Source: Herbaspirillum sp. LeCh32-8 | GTDB lineage: Bacteria; Pseudomonadota; Gammaproteobacteria; Burkholderiales; Burkholderiaceae_D | Direction: 5' to 3' | NCBI RefSeq assembly: GCF_017814915.1 | Contig: NZ_JAGIPZ010000002.1 | Span: 279,084 to 343,083 of the forward strand | DNA: 64,000 bases | In this document: piece by piece, positions 1 through 10,531 of the stretch | How the letters are laid out: each line of letters opens with the position of its first letter | How positions within the stretch are numbered: position 1 is the first letter of the stretch | Notes under the pieces: generated by a model | What the model was told of the DNA's origin: nothing | The model's database searches: none | What the model saw: only the letters and a program-made list of their open reading frames with translations | Translations under genes and position numbers: made by a program

Positions 1-1221
1 CTGCGAGGCCTGCGACAGGCCGGCCAGCAGCTTGTGGGTCGACTGGGTGGCGAAGATCATCGACTTCTTGGCGCGCGGGCGGTCGCGGCCGATGGCGTGC
101 ATGTTCTTGTAGAAGTCGTGGAAGGTGGCGTGCGGCAGCCAGGCTTCGTCGAAGTGCAGGGTGTCGATCTCGCCGTCCAGCATTTCGCGCAGGGTCTCGA
201 CGTTGTAGACCACGCCGTCGTAGGTCGACTGCGTGATGGTCAGGATGCGCGGCTTCTTGTTCTTCGCTTCGCGGGCGAAGGGGTTGGCTTCGATCTTCTT
301 CTGGATGCTTTCCAGCGTGAACTCTTCCAGCGGGATCGGGCCGATGATGCCCAGGTGGTTGCGGGTCGGCATCAGGAACACGGGGATTGCGCCGGTCATG
401 ATGATCGAGTGCAGGATGGACTTGTGGCAGTTGCGGTCCACCACCACGATGTCGCCTGGCGCCACGGTCGAGTGCCAGACCATCTTGTTGGAGGTCGAGG
501 TGCCGTTGGTGACGAAGTAGCAGTGGTCGGCGTTGAAGATGCGCGCGGCATTGCGTTCCGAATTGGCGATCGGGCCGGTGTGATCCAGCAGCTGGCCCAG
601 TTCTTCCACGGCGTTGCAGACGTCGGCGCGCAGCATGTTTTCACCGAAGAACTGGTGGAACATCTGGCCCACCGGCGACTTCAGGAAGGCCACGCCGCCC
701 GAGTGGCCGGGGCAGTGCCAGGAGTAGGACCCGTCGTTGGCGTATTCCACCAGCGCGCGGAAGAACGGCGGCGCCAGGCCGTCGAGGTAGGACTTGGCTT
801 CGCGGATGATGTGGCGCGCCACGAACTCCGGGGTGTCTTCGAACATGTGGATGAAGCCGTGCAGCTCACGCAGCACATCGTTGGGGATGTGGCGCGAGGT
901 GCGGGTTTCACCGTACAGGTAGATGGGAATGTCGGCGTTCTTGTGGCGAATCTCGCCGACGAAGGCGCGCAGGGCTTTCAGTGCGAAATCGGTTTCCTCG
1001 TGGGAGCCGGCGCCCAGCTCTTCATCGTCGATCGACAGGATGAAGGCGGAGGCGCGCGATTGCTGCTGCGCGAACTGCGCCAGGTCGCCGTAGCTGGTCA
1101 CGCCCAGCACTTCCATGCCTTCGGCCTGGATGGCGTCGGCCAGCGCCCGGATGCCCAGGCCTGAGGTGTTTTCGGAGCGGAAGTCTTCGTCGATGATGAC
1201 GATGGGGAAACGGAATTTCAT
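1..1221 (-). CDS. Orn/Lys/Arg decarboxylase, class I PLP-dependent (C-terminus outside window)
   Basis: Reading the minus strand from ATG at 1221 gives 407 uninterrupted codons that run off the left edge. The first 130 or so residues form the receiver-like wing domain of this family. HCPGHSGG lies at residues 169-176, and STHKLLAGLSQASQ at 394-407 contains the PLP-binding lysine (K397). The enzyme decarboxylates ornithine, lysine or arginine to a polyamine or diamine with PLP, usually as a cytoplasmic oligomer. The family match is clear from the motifs, but the substrate cannot be told from this part. The 5' side faces the end of folA across about 210 bp that should hold its promoter. Confidence 0.93.
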   Translation of the reverse strand, partial: MKFRFPIVIIDEDFRSENTSGLGIRALADAIQAEGMEVLGVTSYGDLAQFAQQQSRASAFILSIDDEELGAGSHEETDFALKALRAFVGEIRHKNADIPIYLYGETRTSRHIPNDVLRELHGFIHMFEDTPEFVARHIIREAKSYLDGLAPPFFRALVEYANDGSYSWHCPGHSGGVAFLKSPVGQMFHQFFGENMLRADVCNAVEELGQLLDHTGPIANSERNAARIFNADHCYFVTNGTSTSNKMVWHSTVAPGDIVVVDRNCHKSILHSIIMTGAIPVFLMPTRNHLGIIGPIPLEEFTLESIQKKIEANPFAREAKNKKPRILTITQSTYDGVVYNVETLREMLDGEIDTLHFDEAWLPHATFHDFYKNMHAIGRDRPRAKKSMIFATQSTHKLLAGLSQASQ

Positions 1222-1431
1222 TGTGTTCTCCAGGGCTTGAGCGCTACAGCGCCGGAGGCGTTACGCGCTCAGGGGTGAAAATAAGCTGCAGAAGACTGCA
1301 GGAACTGCGCCTGGGCTGGCAGGGCTTGCGCGCCGAAAAAAAAGAAAGCCGGATTGTCGCAGATATGCGCCGAAGGCGTACGCCGTCAACAAAAAAATAC
1401 GGAAAAAACAACGGCGGAGGGCCGCCGCGGC

Positions 1432-1926
1432 TCAAGGTCTTTCGTATGTCACAAAAGCGTAGTTGAATCCACCGGTTTCAGCGCGGTGTTCTTCGCGCGC
1501 CGTTTCCTTCCATTGCTGCGGATCCAGCGCCGGGAAGAACGCGTCGCAATCGAATGCGCGTTCGATGCGCGTGATGATCAGGCGGTTCACCAGCGGCAGC
1601 GCTTCGGCGTAAATCTGGGCGCCGCCGATGACGAAGGCCGGCGCCGATCCGGCCAGCTCGGCCGCAGCCTGCAGCGAAGAGGCGGTTTCCACGCCGGCGT
1701 GTTGCCAGCCGGCATTGCGGGTGATCACGATGTTGCGGCGGTTGGGTAGCGCGCGGCCGATCGACTCGAAGGTCTTGCGGCCCATCAGGATGGCGTGGCC
1801 GGAGGTGGTGCGCTTGAAATGCGCCAGGTCTTCCGGCAGATGCCAGGGCAGGGTGTTGTTGATGCCGATGCCGTTGTTCTGGTCGGTGGCGACGACGATG
1901 GTGAGGTTGCCTGCGGAAGTGCTCAT
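1432..1926 (-). CDS. folA: Dihydrofolate reductase
   Basis: A 164-residue protein that reduces dihydrofolate to tetrahydrofolate with NADPH, the partner reaction to thymidylate synthase. Family signatures are the N-terminal TIVVATDQNNGIGINN, then PWHLPEDLAHFK with the catalytic acid at D33, MGRKTFESIG for cofactor binding and a C-terminal NYAFVTYERP. I chose the start at 1926 because the protein then begins just before the first beta strand at normal family length; an upstream in-frame extension to 2013 has no family character. The gene lies about 8 kb from the native thyA on the same strand. Confidence 0.95.
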   Translation of the reverse strand: MSTSAGNLTIVVATDQNNGIGINNTLPWHLPEDLAHFKRTTSGHAILMGRKTFESIGRALPNRRNIVITRNAGWQHAGVETASSLQAAAELAGSAPAFVIGGAQIYAEALPLVNRLIITRIERAFDCDAFFPALDPQQWKETAREEHRAETGGFNYAFVTYERP

Positions 1927-2403
1927 GCGCGCGTGATCCGGGTGTGGGTTGGAAAGCTCGGCGGGACAGCGGGACAGCAGCCCGTCGCAAACACGGAATG
2001 TTACAGGAGCCATGCTGCATCACGGAACTTTCTGTTCCACCGCCGCCCTTATACCTGACAGTGCATAGATCGAAAACAGTTTCGACGTAGAGCTAAGGCC
2101 GCACAGGGAGCGATGCGACGGGTCCGCCACCGCGTATCGCGCAAGGGGTTGCGATGGCAGTTCGACGCAGGCAGCGCCTTCAGGCGGCCCGGCAGTCCCG
2201 TCAGGCGGGCTTGCTGGTGAGCAATATCTCCGGTCAATGCCGGATTCAAGCCATCCGCACGAACAATTCACGCAACATTTGGGTAAACTAGCGCCTGCTT
2301 TCCAGGCTGGGGTCGGGCGGTGCATGCCGCCGGTCCAGGGCCGGAACAGACCGGCGAGGGCGTCATTGCCGTCCCGGGGAAAGCATTCCAACCAGAAAAT
2401 TGC
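1927..2403. other. Intergenic region between divergent folA and opgG
   Basis: About 480 bp with no gene I can support. It must hold the promoters of folA (leftward) and of the opgGH operon (rightward). Small open frames exist on both strands but have no ribosome binding site or family resemblance. I see no clear sigma-70 box or hairpin. Confidence 0.5.
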
Positions 2404-4023
2404 ATGTCAGACAAAACAATAATGCCGCTTCACACCACATCATGGCCTGCGACGGGATCCCCATCGCCGCGCAGCGCCGCAAGACCGTCCTGGTGGCGCC
2501 GTCTTGTTGTTCCGGCAACCCTGATGGGTTTGCTGGCGCTCCATCAGGCGGCATTCGCCTTCGATTTCAATACCGTGGCCGCGCGCGCCAAGGCGCTGGC
2601 CGGCAAGTCGTACAAGAAGCCGTCCGACGACCTGCCCAAGTCGATCAAGGACCTGAGCTACGAGCAGGCCAACCAGATCCATTTCCGCGCCGACAAGGCC
2701 TACTGGCGCGCGCAGAAGCTGCCGTTCGAGCTGTCCTTCATCCACCTCGGCGGCAATTTCAACGAGCCGGTCAGGGTCAATGAAGTAGTCGGCGGCGCCG
2801 TGCGCGAGATCAATTTCAGCCCGGCCCTGTTCGACTACAGCGCCAACCGCAACATCGACCCGCGCCAGCTGCGCAACGTCGGTTTCGCGGGATTCCGCAT
2901 CCGCTATCCGGTCAACTCGTCCAAGGTCAAGGATGATGTGCTGACCTTCCACGGCGCCAGCTACTTCCGCGCCATGGGCAAGGGGCAGGGCTACGGCCTG
3001 TCGGCGCGCGGTCTGGCGATCGACACCGCGCTCTACTCCGGCGAGGAGTTCCCGCGGTTCACCGAGTTCTGGCTGGAGCGCCCCTCGGCTGAGGCCAAGG
3101 AGCTGGTGGTCTACGCGCTGCTGGATTCGCCGCGCGCCACCGGCGCCTACCGCTTTGTGTTGAAGCCCGGGACTGACACGGCGATGGACGTGAAGGCGCA
3201 GATCTACCTGCGCAGCAACGTCACCAAGCTGGGCATCGCGCCGTTGACCAGCATGTTCCTGTTCGGCGAAAACCAGCCGGGCCCGGGCGACGACTTCCGT
3301 CCCGAGGTGCATGATTCGGACGGCTTGCTGATGCAGTCGGGCACCGGCGAATGGCTGTGGCGTCCGCTGGTGAACCCCAAGCGCCTGTTGGTGACGTCGT
3401 TCTCGTTCGACAACCCGATGGGCTTCGGCCTGATGCAGCGCGATCGCGAGTTCTCCAGCTACCAGGACCTCGATTACAACTACCAGTCGCGCCCCAGCGC
3501 CTGGGTCGAGCCCAAGGGCAAGTGGGGTGCGGGCCGCGTGGAGCTGGTGCAGATTCCCACGCCCGACGAGACCAACGACAACATCGTCGCCTACTGGATC
3601 CCCAACACCATGCCCAAGCCGGGCCAGCCGTTGAACGTGGAATACCGCCTGCTGTGGCAGAAGGACAATGAAAAGCGTCCGCCGCTGGCCTGGGTCACCC
3701 AGACCCGCTTCGGCCATGGCTACCGTCCCAAGCAGGAAGGCAAGCAGGACGACACCCAGGCCCTGGCCATCGACTTCGACGGCGGCAGCCTGAAGAAGCT
3801 GCCCGCCAGCGCCCGTGTGGAAGGCGTGGTGGAGGCCGATGCCAACGGCAAGATCGCGAGCGTCACTACGCGCAAGAACGATATGACCGGCGGCTGGCGC
3901 ATTGAAGTCAAGCTGCGCCGGGTAGAAGATAACAAGCCGGTCGAGCTGCGCGGTTTCCTGCGCAACGCCAATGGCGGCACAACCTTGTCAGAAACGTGGA
4001 GCTACATATTACCCCCCAACTAA
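2404..4023 (+). CDS. opgG: Periplasmic glucan biosynthesis protein OpgG/MdoG
   Basis: A 539-residue exported protein needed to build or branch osmoregulated periplasmic glucans. After a basic stretch (WWRRL) a hydrophobic signal segment ([19 protein letters not shown]) leads into [16 protein letters not shown] and [17 protein letters not shown], both typical of Opg[24 protein letters not shown] and [15 protein letters not shown] regions belong to the sandwich domain. The start at 2404 gives an N-region before the signal peptide; 2422 is an alternative and neither has a strong Shine-Dalgarno. It overlaps opgH by 28 bp, which indicates an operon. Confidence 0.95.
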   Translation: MSDKTIMPLHTTSWPATGSPSPRSAARPSWWRRLVVPATLMGLLALHQAAFAFDFNTVAARAKALAGKSYKKPSDDLPKSIKDLSYEQANQIHFRADKAYWRAQKLPFELSFIHLGGNFNEPVRVNEVVGGAVREINFSPALFDYSANRNIDPRQLRNVGFAGFRIRYPVNSSKVKDDVLTFHGASYFRAMGKGQGYGLSARGLAIDTALYSGEEFPRFTEFWLERPSAEAKELVVYALLDSPRATGAYRFVLKPGTDTAMDVKAQIYLRSNVTKLGIAPLTSMFLFGENQPGPGDDFRPEVHDSDGLLMQSGTGEWLWRPLVNPKRLLVTSFSFDNPMGFGLMQRDREFSSYQDLDYNYQSRPSAWVEPKGKWGAGRVELVQIPTPDETNDNIVAYWIPNTMPKPGQPLNVEYRLLWQKDNEKRPPLAWVTQTRFGHGYRPKQEGKQDDTQALAIDFDGGSLKKLPASARVEGVVEADANGKIASVTTRKNDMTGGWRIEVKLRRVEDNKPVELRGFLRNANGGTTLSETWSYILPPN

Positions 4024-6614
4024 GGCAGACATCGGCGGCATCCCAGGCGCTCGAGGACTATCTCGCGCGCCTGCCGTTGTCGCCTGAGCAGCGCCACGAG
4101 CTGGCCGCACGGGCGGGGGCGATTGCCTCCGGCGACCCGGTGGCCGACCTTCACCGCGTGCTGGCCGAAGCCTCCGGGCGCGCGGCCGGCGAATCGATCA
4201 CCCCGGCCCAGGCCTCGGTCGACGCCCGCCTGCACCTGATGTATCCGGCTGCCGGCGATGCGCCTGCCGCCGCCAGCGTGCCGCCGATCGGCGAAGATCG
4301 CGGCGAGCCGCATATCGCCGTGGCGCCGCCGCTGAACCGCAAGTCCATGGTGCCGCGCCCGTGGGGCGAGCTCAATCCGTTCTCGCGCTGGGTGGAGGAA
4401 GAGAACCGCCGCCTGGAGCGCCGCCCCAGCCGCTGGCGCCGCAAGAAGAAGGCCGCCGCGCCCGAGCATCCGCCCGAGCCGCACTACGTCGAAGACCACC
4501 TCGACAAGTCCGACGCGCCCGACCCCAAGGGCCACTGGCAGCACACCGGCAACATCCGCCGCATCACGCTGCTGATCCTGATGGTGCTGCAGACCTCGAT
4601 GGCCACCTACTTCATGAGCGACGTGCTGCCGTATCACGGCACCAAGCCGCTGGAGATGCTGGTGCTGGGCCTGTTCGCGCTGCTGTTCCTGTGGGTTTCG
4701 GCCGGTTTCTGGACTGCCATGACCGGTTTCCTGGTGCTCATGCGCGGCGATGACGAATACCTGATCTCGCACGAGAAGGCTGGCAACAAGGACATCGCCC
4801 GCGATGCCCGCACCGCCATCGTCATGCCGATCTGCAACGAGGATGTGGCACGCGTGTTCGCAGGCCTGCGCGCGACCTACGAGTCGCTGGAGCGCACCGG
4901 GCAGCTGGAGCACTTCGACTTCTTCATCCTCTCCGACAGCGGCGAGGCCGATATCTGCGCTGCCGAGACCGCGGCCTGGGCGGCCCTGTGCCGCGAGACC
5001 GGCGGCTTCGGCCGAATCTTCTATCGCCACCGTCGCCGCCGCGTCAAGCGCAAGAGCGGCAACCTGGACGATTTCTGCCGTCGCTGGGGCGCCGACTACC
5101 GCTACATGGTGGTGCTGGACGCCGACAGCGTCATGACCGGCGACTGCCTCACCAAGCTGACCCGCCTGATGGAAGAGCATCCCGGCGCCGGCATCATCCA
5201 GACCGCCCCGCGCGCGGCCGGGCGCGACACCATGTACGCCCGCATCCAGCAGTTCTCCACGCGCGTGTACGGTCCGCTGTTCACCGCCGGCCTGCACTAC
5301 TGGCAGCTGGGCGAGTCGCACTTCTGGGGCCACAACGCCATCATCCGCCTCAAGCCCTTCATGAAGCACTGCGCGCTGGCGCCGCTGCCGGGCCGCGGCA
5401 ACCTGTCTGGCCCCATCATGTCGCACGACTTCGTCGAGGCTTCGCTGATGCGGCGCGCCGGCTGGTCGGTGTGGATCGCCTACGACCTGGACGGCAGCTA
5501 TGAAGAGATGCCGCCCAACCTGTTGGATGAGTTGAGTCGCGACCGCCGCTGGTGCCAGGGTAACCTGATGAACTTCCGCCTGTTTCTGGCGCGCGGCATG
5601 CACGTGGTGCATCGCGCGGTGTTCGTCACCGGCGTCATGGCCTACGTGTCGGCGCCGCTGTGGGCGCTGTTCCTGATCCTGTCGACCATCCTGCTGGCGG
5701 CGCACACGCTGATCGATCCGCAGTACTTCACCTCGCCGCGCCAGCTGTTCCCGATCTGGCCGGAGTGGCATCCGGAGAAGGCGCTGGCATTGGTCTCGGC
5801 CACCGCCACCATCCTGTTCCTGCCCAAGATCCTGGCGGTGCTGCTGTTCGCGGTGAAGGGCGCGCGCGGTTTCGGCGGCGCGCTGGCGCTGTTCGTCAGC
5901 ATGGTGATCGAGCTGCTGTTCTCGATGGTGCTGGCGCCGGTGCGCATGCTGTTCCATACCCGCTTCGTGCTGGGCGCCTTCCTCGGCTGGAACGCCGGCT
6001 GGAAGTCGCCGCCGCGCGCCGACAACGAAACCGGCTGGGGCGAAGCGATGCGCCGCCACGGCTGGCATTCGGTGCTGGGCCTGGTGTGGGGCGGGCTGGT
6101 GTACTGGCTCAACCCGTCCTTCATCTGGTGGCTGATCCCGATTGCCGGGTCGCTGGCGGTGTCGGTGCCGGTGTCGGTGCTGTCCTCGCGCGTGAGCTTC
6201 GGCCGCGGCTTGCGCCGCGCCGGCCTGTTCAAGATCCCGGAAGAGACTTCGCCGCCGTTCGAGCTGCTGGAGACCGTGCGCCACTTCAACGAGACGCCGG
6301 CGCTGCCTGGCTTCGTCGAGGCCGTGGTCGATCCCTCCTTCAACGCGCTGGTCTGCGCCACCGCGCACGCCCATCCGACGGTGCCCAAGCTGACGCAGCA
6401 CCTGCGCGACAAGCTGGTGCGCACCGCCTTGAAGGACGGTCCGGACGCCCTGAACGACAAGCAGAAGAACAGCCTGCTGGAAGAACCCGGCCTGCTCTCG
6501 CAACTGCACCAGGCGGTGTGGAGCGGCGTGCCGGAGGTGCATGCCGACTGGCTGGCGGCGATGCGCAACACGGCTGAGATGCCGGACGTGGCGCCGCAAG
6601 CATTGGCGGCCTGA
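3996..6614 (+). CDS. opgH: Glucan glucosyltransferase OpgH/MdoH
   Basis: An 872-residue inner membrane family 2 glycosyltransferase that polymerises beta-1,2-linked glucose from UDP-glucose for periplasmic glucans. Hydrophobic segments flank a large cytoplasmic domain carrying the processive GT2 motifs: [24 protein letters not shown] and RDRRWCQGN (the R/QxxRW motif). The C-terminal half has several membrane spans. Translation begins at a GTG inside the end of opgG, so the two are probably coupled; the next in-frame ATG would remove the conserved N-terminus. Confidence 0.94.
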   Translation: MELHITPQLRQTSAASQALEDYLARLPLSPEQRHELAARAGAIASGDPVADLHRVLAEASGRAAGESITPAQASVDARLHLMYPAAGDAPAAASVPPIGEDRGEPHIAVAPPLNRKSMVPRPWGELNPFSRWVEEENRRLERRPSRWRRKKKAAAPEHPPEPHYVEDHLDKSDAPDPKGHWQHTGNIRRITLLILMVLQTSMATYFMSDVLPYHGTKPLEMLVLGLFALLFLWVSAGFWTAMTGFLVLMRGDDEYLISHEKAGNKDIARDARTAIVMPICNEDVARVFAGLRATYESLERTGQLEHFDFFILSDSGEADICAAETAAWAALCRETGGFGRIFYRHRRRRVKRKSGNLDDFCRRWGADYRYMVVLDADSVMTGDCLTKLTRLMEEHPGAGIIQTAPRAAGRDTMYARIQQFSTRVYGPLFTAGLHYWQLGESHFWGHNAIIRLKPFMKHCALAPLPGRGNLSGPIMSHDFVEASLMRRAGWSVWIAYDLDGSYEEMPPNLLDELSRDRRWCQGNLMNFRLFLARGMHVVHRAVFVTGVMAYVSAPLWALFLILSTILLAAHTLIDPQYFTSPRQLFPIWPEWHPEKALALVSATATILFLPKILAVLLFAVKGARGFGGALALFVSMVIELLFSMVLAPVRMLFHTRFVLGAFLGWNAGWKSPPRADNETGWGEAMRRHGWHSVLGLVWGGLVYWLNPSFIWWLIPIAGSLAVSVPVSVLSSRVSFGRGLRRAGLFKIPEETSPPFELLETVRHFNETPALPGFVEAVVDPSFNALVCATAHAHPTVPKLTQHLRDKLVRTALKDGPDALNDKQKNSLLEEPGLLSQLHQAVWSGVPEVHADWLAAMRNTAEMPDVAPQALAA

Positions 6615-6638
6615 GGGAGGCCGCACGACCGACGATGC

Positions 6639-6668
6639 GGCCGGAGTAATCCGGCCGTCATCTTTTTC
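6639..6668 (+). terminator. Probable Rho-independent terminator after opgGH
   Basis: GGCCGGA-GTAA-TCCGGCC forms a 7-bp GC stem 25 bp after the opgH stop and is followed by GTCATCTTTTT. The U-run starts a few bases after the stem, so termination may be partial, and the efflux genes downstream may be partly cotranscribed. Confidence 0.55.
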
Positions 6669-6701
6669 TGAAATCATTATTCGCCGTCCACGCAAGCCAT
6701 C

Positions 6702-7913
6702 ATGACCGAGCCGCACGACAACCCGCAGCATCAGGATCAGCCCCACGCGCACGCTTCGCGCAAGCGCGCGCTGATCGGCGGCGGCGTGCTGGTGGCGGCG
6801 CTGGTGGCCGGCGGCGTGGTGTTCTGGCAAAACCGCCCGGCGCCGCAGCCGCCCAAGCCGGTGGCCGTCAAGCTGGAAACGGTGAAGGTCGAGAAGGCCG
6901 ACATCGAGCAGGTGGTCAACGCCACCGGAAACGTGGTGGTGCAGAACTACGTGGACGTCGGCGCCAAGGTCGCGGGCCAGATCGCCGATGTCGACGTCGC
7001 CATCGGCGAGACGGTCAAGGCCGGCAAGTTGCTGGTGACGATCTCGCCGGCGGTGCAGAGCAGCCGCATCGAGAACAACCGCGCCCAGCTGGCGCGACTG
7101 AAGGCCGAACTGGCCGGGCAGAATGCCCAGCTCGACTTCGCCCAGCTGCAGTTCCAGCGCCAGACCCAGCTGAAAGCCGAGAACGCCACCCGCGAGGAGT
7201 CGTACGAGTCCTCGCGCATGAACATGTACGCCGCAGCCGCCCGGGTCGACGCCACCAACGCGCAGATTCAGCAGACCGAGGCCGCCATCCGCGACGATGA
7301 GGCGATCCAGAAGCAGAACCGCATCGAAGCGCCGGTGGGCGGCACGGTGGTCACCATGAACGCGCGTCCGGGCCAGATGGTCGGCGCCAACCAGGAAGCG
7401 CTGATGCGCATCGCCGACCTGTCGCGCATGACGGTGCAGGTGCCGGTGGCCGAAGAAGATGTGACGCGCCTGCAAAAGGGCATGACCGCCTACTTCAGCA
7501 CCCCCGGCTACCCCGGCAAGCGCTGGAGCGGCAAGCTGCGCCAGATCATGCTGTTGCCCACCGACGACTCCGGTCGTCATGGCAAGAAGGCTTTCTACAC
7601 GGTACTCTTCGACGTCGCCAATCCCAGCCGCGAGCTGATGAGCGGCATGACCGCCGACGTCTACTTCGTGCTGGCCCGCGTCGAGCACGCGCTGACGATT
7701 CCGCTTTCGCTGGTGACCAAGCCCGCGCTGGACGGCACCCAGGGCGTGAAGGTGGTGCTGGACGGCGGCAAGCTGGACGCGCGCCGCATCAAGATCGGCA
7801 TTCGCGACGGCGAGCGCGCGCAGGTGCTGTCCGGCCTGAAGGAGGGCGAGCAGGTGCTGCTGCCGGCCAATCCGGCGCCGGCCGGCGCGCCGCAGGGACA
7901 AGCTCAGCAGTAA
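6702..7913 (+). CDS. HlyD/MacA-type periplasmic efflux adaptor
   Basis: A 403-residue membrane fusion protein. After a short cytoplasmic N-terminus there is one TM anchor (LIGGGVLVAALVAGGVVFW). The split lipoyl domain follows (VDVGAKVAGQIADVDVAIGE, then NRIEAPVGGTVVTMNARPGQ) around a helical hairpin (about residues 125-205), with a beta-barrel and membrane-proximal domain after it. Such proteins link an inner membrane pump to an outer membrane channel. The outer membrane partner is encoded 147 bp downstream, but no MacB-type ABC or RND pump is encoded between or beside them. The closest family by length and layout is MacA-like. Confidence 0.88.
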   Translation: MTEPHDNPQHQDQPHAHASRKRALIGGGVLVAALVAGGVVFWQNRPAPQPPKPVAVKLETVKVEKADIEQVVNATGNVVVQNYVDVGAKVAGQIADVDVAIGETVKAGKLLVTISPAVQSSRIENNRAQLARLKAELAGQNAQLDFAQLQFQRQTQLKAENATREESYESSRMNMYAAAARVDATNAQIQQTEAAIRDDEAIQKQNRIEAPVGGTVVTMNARPGQMVGANQEALMRIADLSRMTVQVPVAEEDVTRLQKGMTAYFSTPGYPGKRWSGKLRQIMLLPTDDSGRHGKKAFYTVLFDVANPSRELMSGMTADVYFVLARVEHALTIPLSLVTKPALDGTQGVKVVLDGGKLDARRIKIGIRDGERAQVLSGLKEGEQVLLPANPAPAGAPQGQAQQ

Positions 7914-8059
7914 GCGTGGGCGCCCGGCTTGGGCCGCGCGCGCAGATTCTTTAAAATGGAGGTCGGCATTCAGGGGATTGCATGCCCGCCATGGATCATC
8001 ACCTGATCCCGGCTTCGTCGCTTCACTACCCATTGACCTGACCACAACCCGTCCGGCCC

Positions 8060-9523
8060 ATGACATTGCGCAGTTCACATTCAGCTTCACGATCGACCTT
8101 GCCAGGCCTGCGGCCGCTGGCGCTTGGCCTTGCGCTCACCTTCGCGCTGGCCGGCTGCGCCACGCGCGAAGTCGAGGTCGACCCGGTCACCGCGATGCAG
8201 GTGCCCGACAAGTGGGGCGGCGGGGCCGTCGCCGACGTTACCCGCGCCGAGCAGCTGTGGCCCGACTCCGACTGGTGGAAGCAGTTCGGCAGCACCGAGT
8301 TGTCGACCCTGGTGGATGAAGGGCAGAACAACAACTTCGAGATCGCCGCCGCATTTTCCCGCGTCAGGCAGGCCGAGGCGCGCGCCCGCATCGCCGGCGC
8401 GCCGCTCTTGCCAAATGCCAGCCTCAGCGCCAACGCCGCGCGCGACCTGCCGATCTCCGGCGGTTCCCCTACCAATTCGGCCGACGCCACGCTGCAGGTC
8501 AGTTATGAAATCGACTTCTGGGGCAAGAACCGCGCCGGCGTCGACGCCGCCGAAGCCTCCCTGCGCGCCAACCGCTACGACCGCGAGACGGTGGCGCTCA
8601 CCGTGACCAGCGGCATCGTCTCGACCTATCTGCAGGTACTGTCGCTGCGCGACCGGCTGGAAATCGCGCGCCAGAACATCGGCAACGCCGAGCGCGTGTT
8701 GAAGCTGGTGGAGGCGCAAAGCCGCGCCGGCTCCGCCTCGCCGTTGGATCTGGCGCGCCAGCGCTCGGCACTGGCCAATCAGCGCCAGCTGATCCCCGAC
8801 CTGCAGCAACAGGAGCAGGACGCGCAGACCGCGCTGGCGATCCTGCTGGGGCGTCCGCCGCAGAATTTCATGGTGAAGGAAAAAGGCCTGGCGCAGATCC
8901 AGATGCCGCGCATCTCGGCCGGCCTGCCGTCCGAACTGCTCACCCGTCGTCCCGACATCCGCCGGGCCGAAGCCAACCTGGCCGCGGCCAATGCCAACGT
9001 CGCCGTGGCGCGCGCGGCGCTGTTCCCCAGCATCAGCCTGACCGCTTCCACCGGCGCGCAGAGCAATGCGCTGCTGTCGCTGTTCGACGGTCCCAACCTG
9101 TTCGCCCGCATCGGCACCGGCCTGATCGCGCCGATCTTCGACGGCGGCCGCCTGCGCAACCAGCGCGACCTGGCCATCGCGCAGAAGGAGGAGCTGGTGC
9201 AGGTCTACCAGCAGAGCGTGATCAACTCGCTGTCGGAAGTGGAGAAGGCGCTGGGCGCGATCCGCAGCCTGGAAGAACGCTATCGCCTGAAGAACGGCGA
9301 GGTCGACCAGGCGCGCTTCGCCTTCGAGCTTTCCGAGATTCGCTACCGCGCCGGCGCCGAAGACCTGATGGTGGTGCTCGACACCCAGCGCACCCTGTCC
9401 GAGGCGCAGAACCAGCTGGGCCAGATCAAGCTGCAACGCCTGCAGGCCACCGTCTCGCTGTACAAGGCGCTGGGCGGCGGTTGGCACGACAACGCGCCGG
9501 GCAACGGCGCGGTGGCGCCCTGA
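8060..9523 (+). CDS. NodT-family outer membrane efflux lipoprotein
   Basis: A 487-residue TolC-like outer membrane factor. The N-terminus has a lipoprotein signal with lipobox LAGC (LTFALAGCATREVEV). Two structural repeats follow; RPDIRRAEANLAAANANVAVARA and SYEIDFWGKNRAGVDAAEA are typical of NodT/OprM proteins. It forms the outer membrane tunnel of a tripartite exporter. It lies just after the adaptor gene and the two are probably cotranscribed. The inner membrane pump must be encoded elsewhere. Confidence 0.92.
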   Translation: MTLRSSHSASRSTLPGLRPLALGLALTFALAGCATREVEVDPVTAMQVPDKWGGGAVADVTRAEQLWPDSDWWKQFGSTELSTLVDEGQNNNFEIAAAFSRVRQAEARARIAGAPLLPNASLSANAARDLPISGGSPTNSADATLQVSYEIDFWGKNRAGVDAAEASLRANRYDRETVALTVTSGIVSTYLQVLSLRDRLEIARQNIGNAERVLKLVEAQSRAGSASPLDLARQRSALANQRQLIPDLQQQEQDAQTALAILLGRPPQNFMVKEKGLAQIQMPRISAGLPSELLTRRPDIRRAEANLAAANANVAVARAALFPSISLTASTGAQSNALLSLFDGPNLFARIGTGLIAPIFDGGRLRNQRDLAIAQKEELVQVYQQSVINSLSEVEKALGAIRSLEERYRLKNGEVDQARFAFELSEIRYRAGAEDLMVVLDTQRTLSEAQNQLGQIKLQRLQATVSLYKALGGGWHDNAPGNGAVAP

Positions 9524-9546
9524 GGATGGCAGGCCCGGACGGCCAT

Positions 9547-9575
9547 AAAAAAAGCCCGCATCTGCGGGCTTTTTT
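9547..9575. terminator. Bidirectional terminator between nodT-like gene and thyA fragment
   Basis: AAAAAAGCCCGCA, a 2-nt loop, then TGCGGGCTTTTTT forms a strong GC stem with an A-run on one side and a T-run on the other. It can therefore end transcription from both the plus-strand efflux genes and the converging minus-strand thyA. Confidence 0.88.
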
Positions 9576-9607
9576 ATTTGCGCAGCGACGCAGCGTCTTG
9601 CCTGCGA

Positions 9608-10275
9608 TCACACTGCCATCGGCGCGGTCAGCGGCGCGTGGTGCTGGTAGTTCTCCAGCGAGAAATCGCCGGGTTCGACCAGCTCCAGCCATTCCGGTTG
9701 GTACTTGCCGGTGACGGCGAAGTCCGGCACGCGGTCGGAGATGACCAGCTGCGGCGCGGCGAAGGGCTCGCGCTTCAACTGCTCGGTCACCATCTCGATG
9801 TGGTTCTCGTAGATGTGGGCATCGCCGACGAAATAGGTGAACCAGCGCGGCTTGTAGCCGGTGAGGCGGGCCACCAGGTGCAGCAGGGCGGCGCCTTCGG
9901 CCAGGTTGAAGGGCGTACCCAGGCCGATGTCGTTGCTGCGCACGTACAGGCACAGCGAGATTTCCCTGGTTGCCTGGTTCGGCAGGAATTGATAGAGCAG
10001 GTGACAGGCCGGCAGCGCCACTTCGTCCAGCACCGCGCAGTTCCAGCCATGGAACAGGATGCGGCGGCTGCTCGGGTTGTTGACGATGGTGTCCAGGCAC
10101 TCGCGCAGCTGGTCCACCGCCTTGTACATCAACACCTTGTTGCGGCCGTTGTCGGTGAGTGCGGAAACCAGGCTGAAGCCCTTGCGCTGCGCCGCTTCGA
10201 TCTGCGCGGTCTGGTCTGCGTCGATCACTTTGTAGGCCGGCCATTCGCGCCACTGAACGCCATACACCGGACCCA
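9608..10275 (-). pseudogene. thyA: 3' fragment of native thyA, cut off by the island
   Basis: This minus-strand frame encodes the C-terminal 222 or so residues of a thymidylate synthase, starting at [12 protein letters not shown]. It keeps the catalytic cysteine motif [10 protein letters not shown] and ends [10 protein letters not shown]. The N-terminal 102 residues lie 40 kb away at 50693-50997; together they give a protein of about 324 residues, longer than the usual 264-residue form because of an insertion after the first GPVYG motif. The ATG that now opens this frame (10276-10274) is made at the junction, with its A coming from island sequence. Without the N-terminal domain it should be inactive. 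Confidence 0.92.
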
Positions 10276-10280
10276 TGTGA

Positions 10281-10304
10281 TTTTATCTACTGCGTTTTTG
10301 TCCA
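10281..10304 (+). repeat. Left terminal inverted repeat of the island
   Basis: TTTTATCTAC is followed by TGCGTTTTTGTCCA. The first 10 bases match the right end exactly in inverted orientation, and the CG-TTTTTGT-CA part matches with small gaps. Five bases, TGTGA, lie between native thyA (ACCCA) and the repeat and belong to neither native thyA nor the right end, as expected for a coupling sequence brought from an earlier site. Confidence 0.75.
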
Positions 10305-10531
10305 TTACCTGACTATATATGGGATTTTTAAGGAAAGTCAACTAAACATTTTATTGAGTTGTTCAATACGGGCGCTGGCTGTGGATTAGGAAGTTGTTTC
10401 TCTGCCATTTATTGTATAGAGGCAGTCTTAAATGTCATTTCAGCCATATAACTTCACTCTACCATCGGCGTCAGGCAAGGTAGCGTTCCTGGCCTTATAC
10501 TCTTGGTATCCGCATTTGAAAGAACCTTCCC

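Noticed and set aside
34..1164. Long plus-strand open frame opposite the decarboxylase
   Set aside because: It is the antisense shadow of a GC-rich gene: biased composition, no ribosome site, and the minus-strand frame has full family motifs.
4020..8090. 1356-codon minus-strand open frame across opgH and the adaptor gene
   Set aside because: Low-complexity Arg/His/Gln-rich translation typical of an antisense frame in GC-rich DNA; opgH and the adaptor account for this region.
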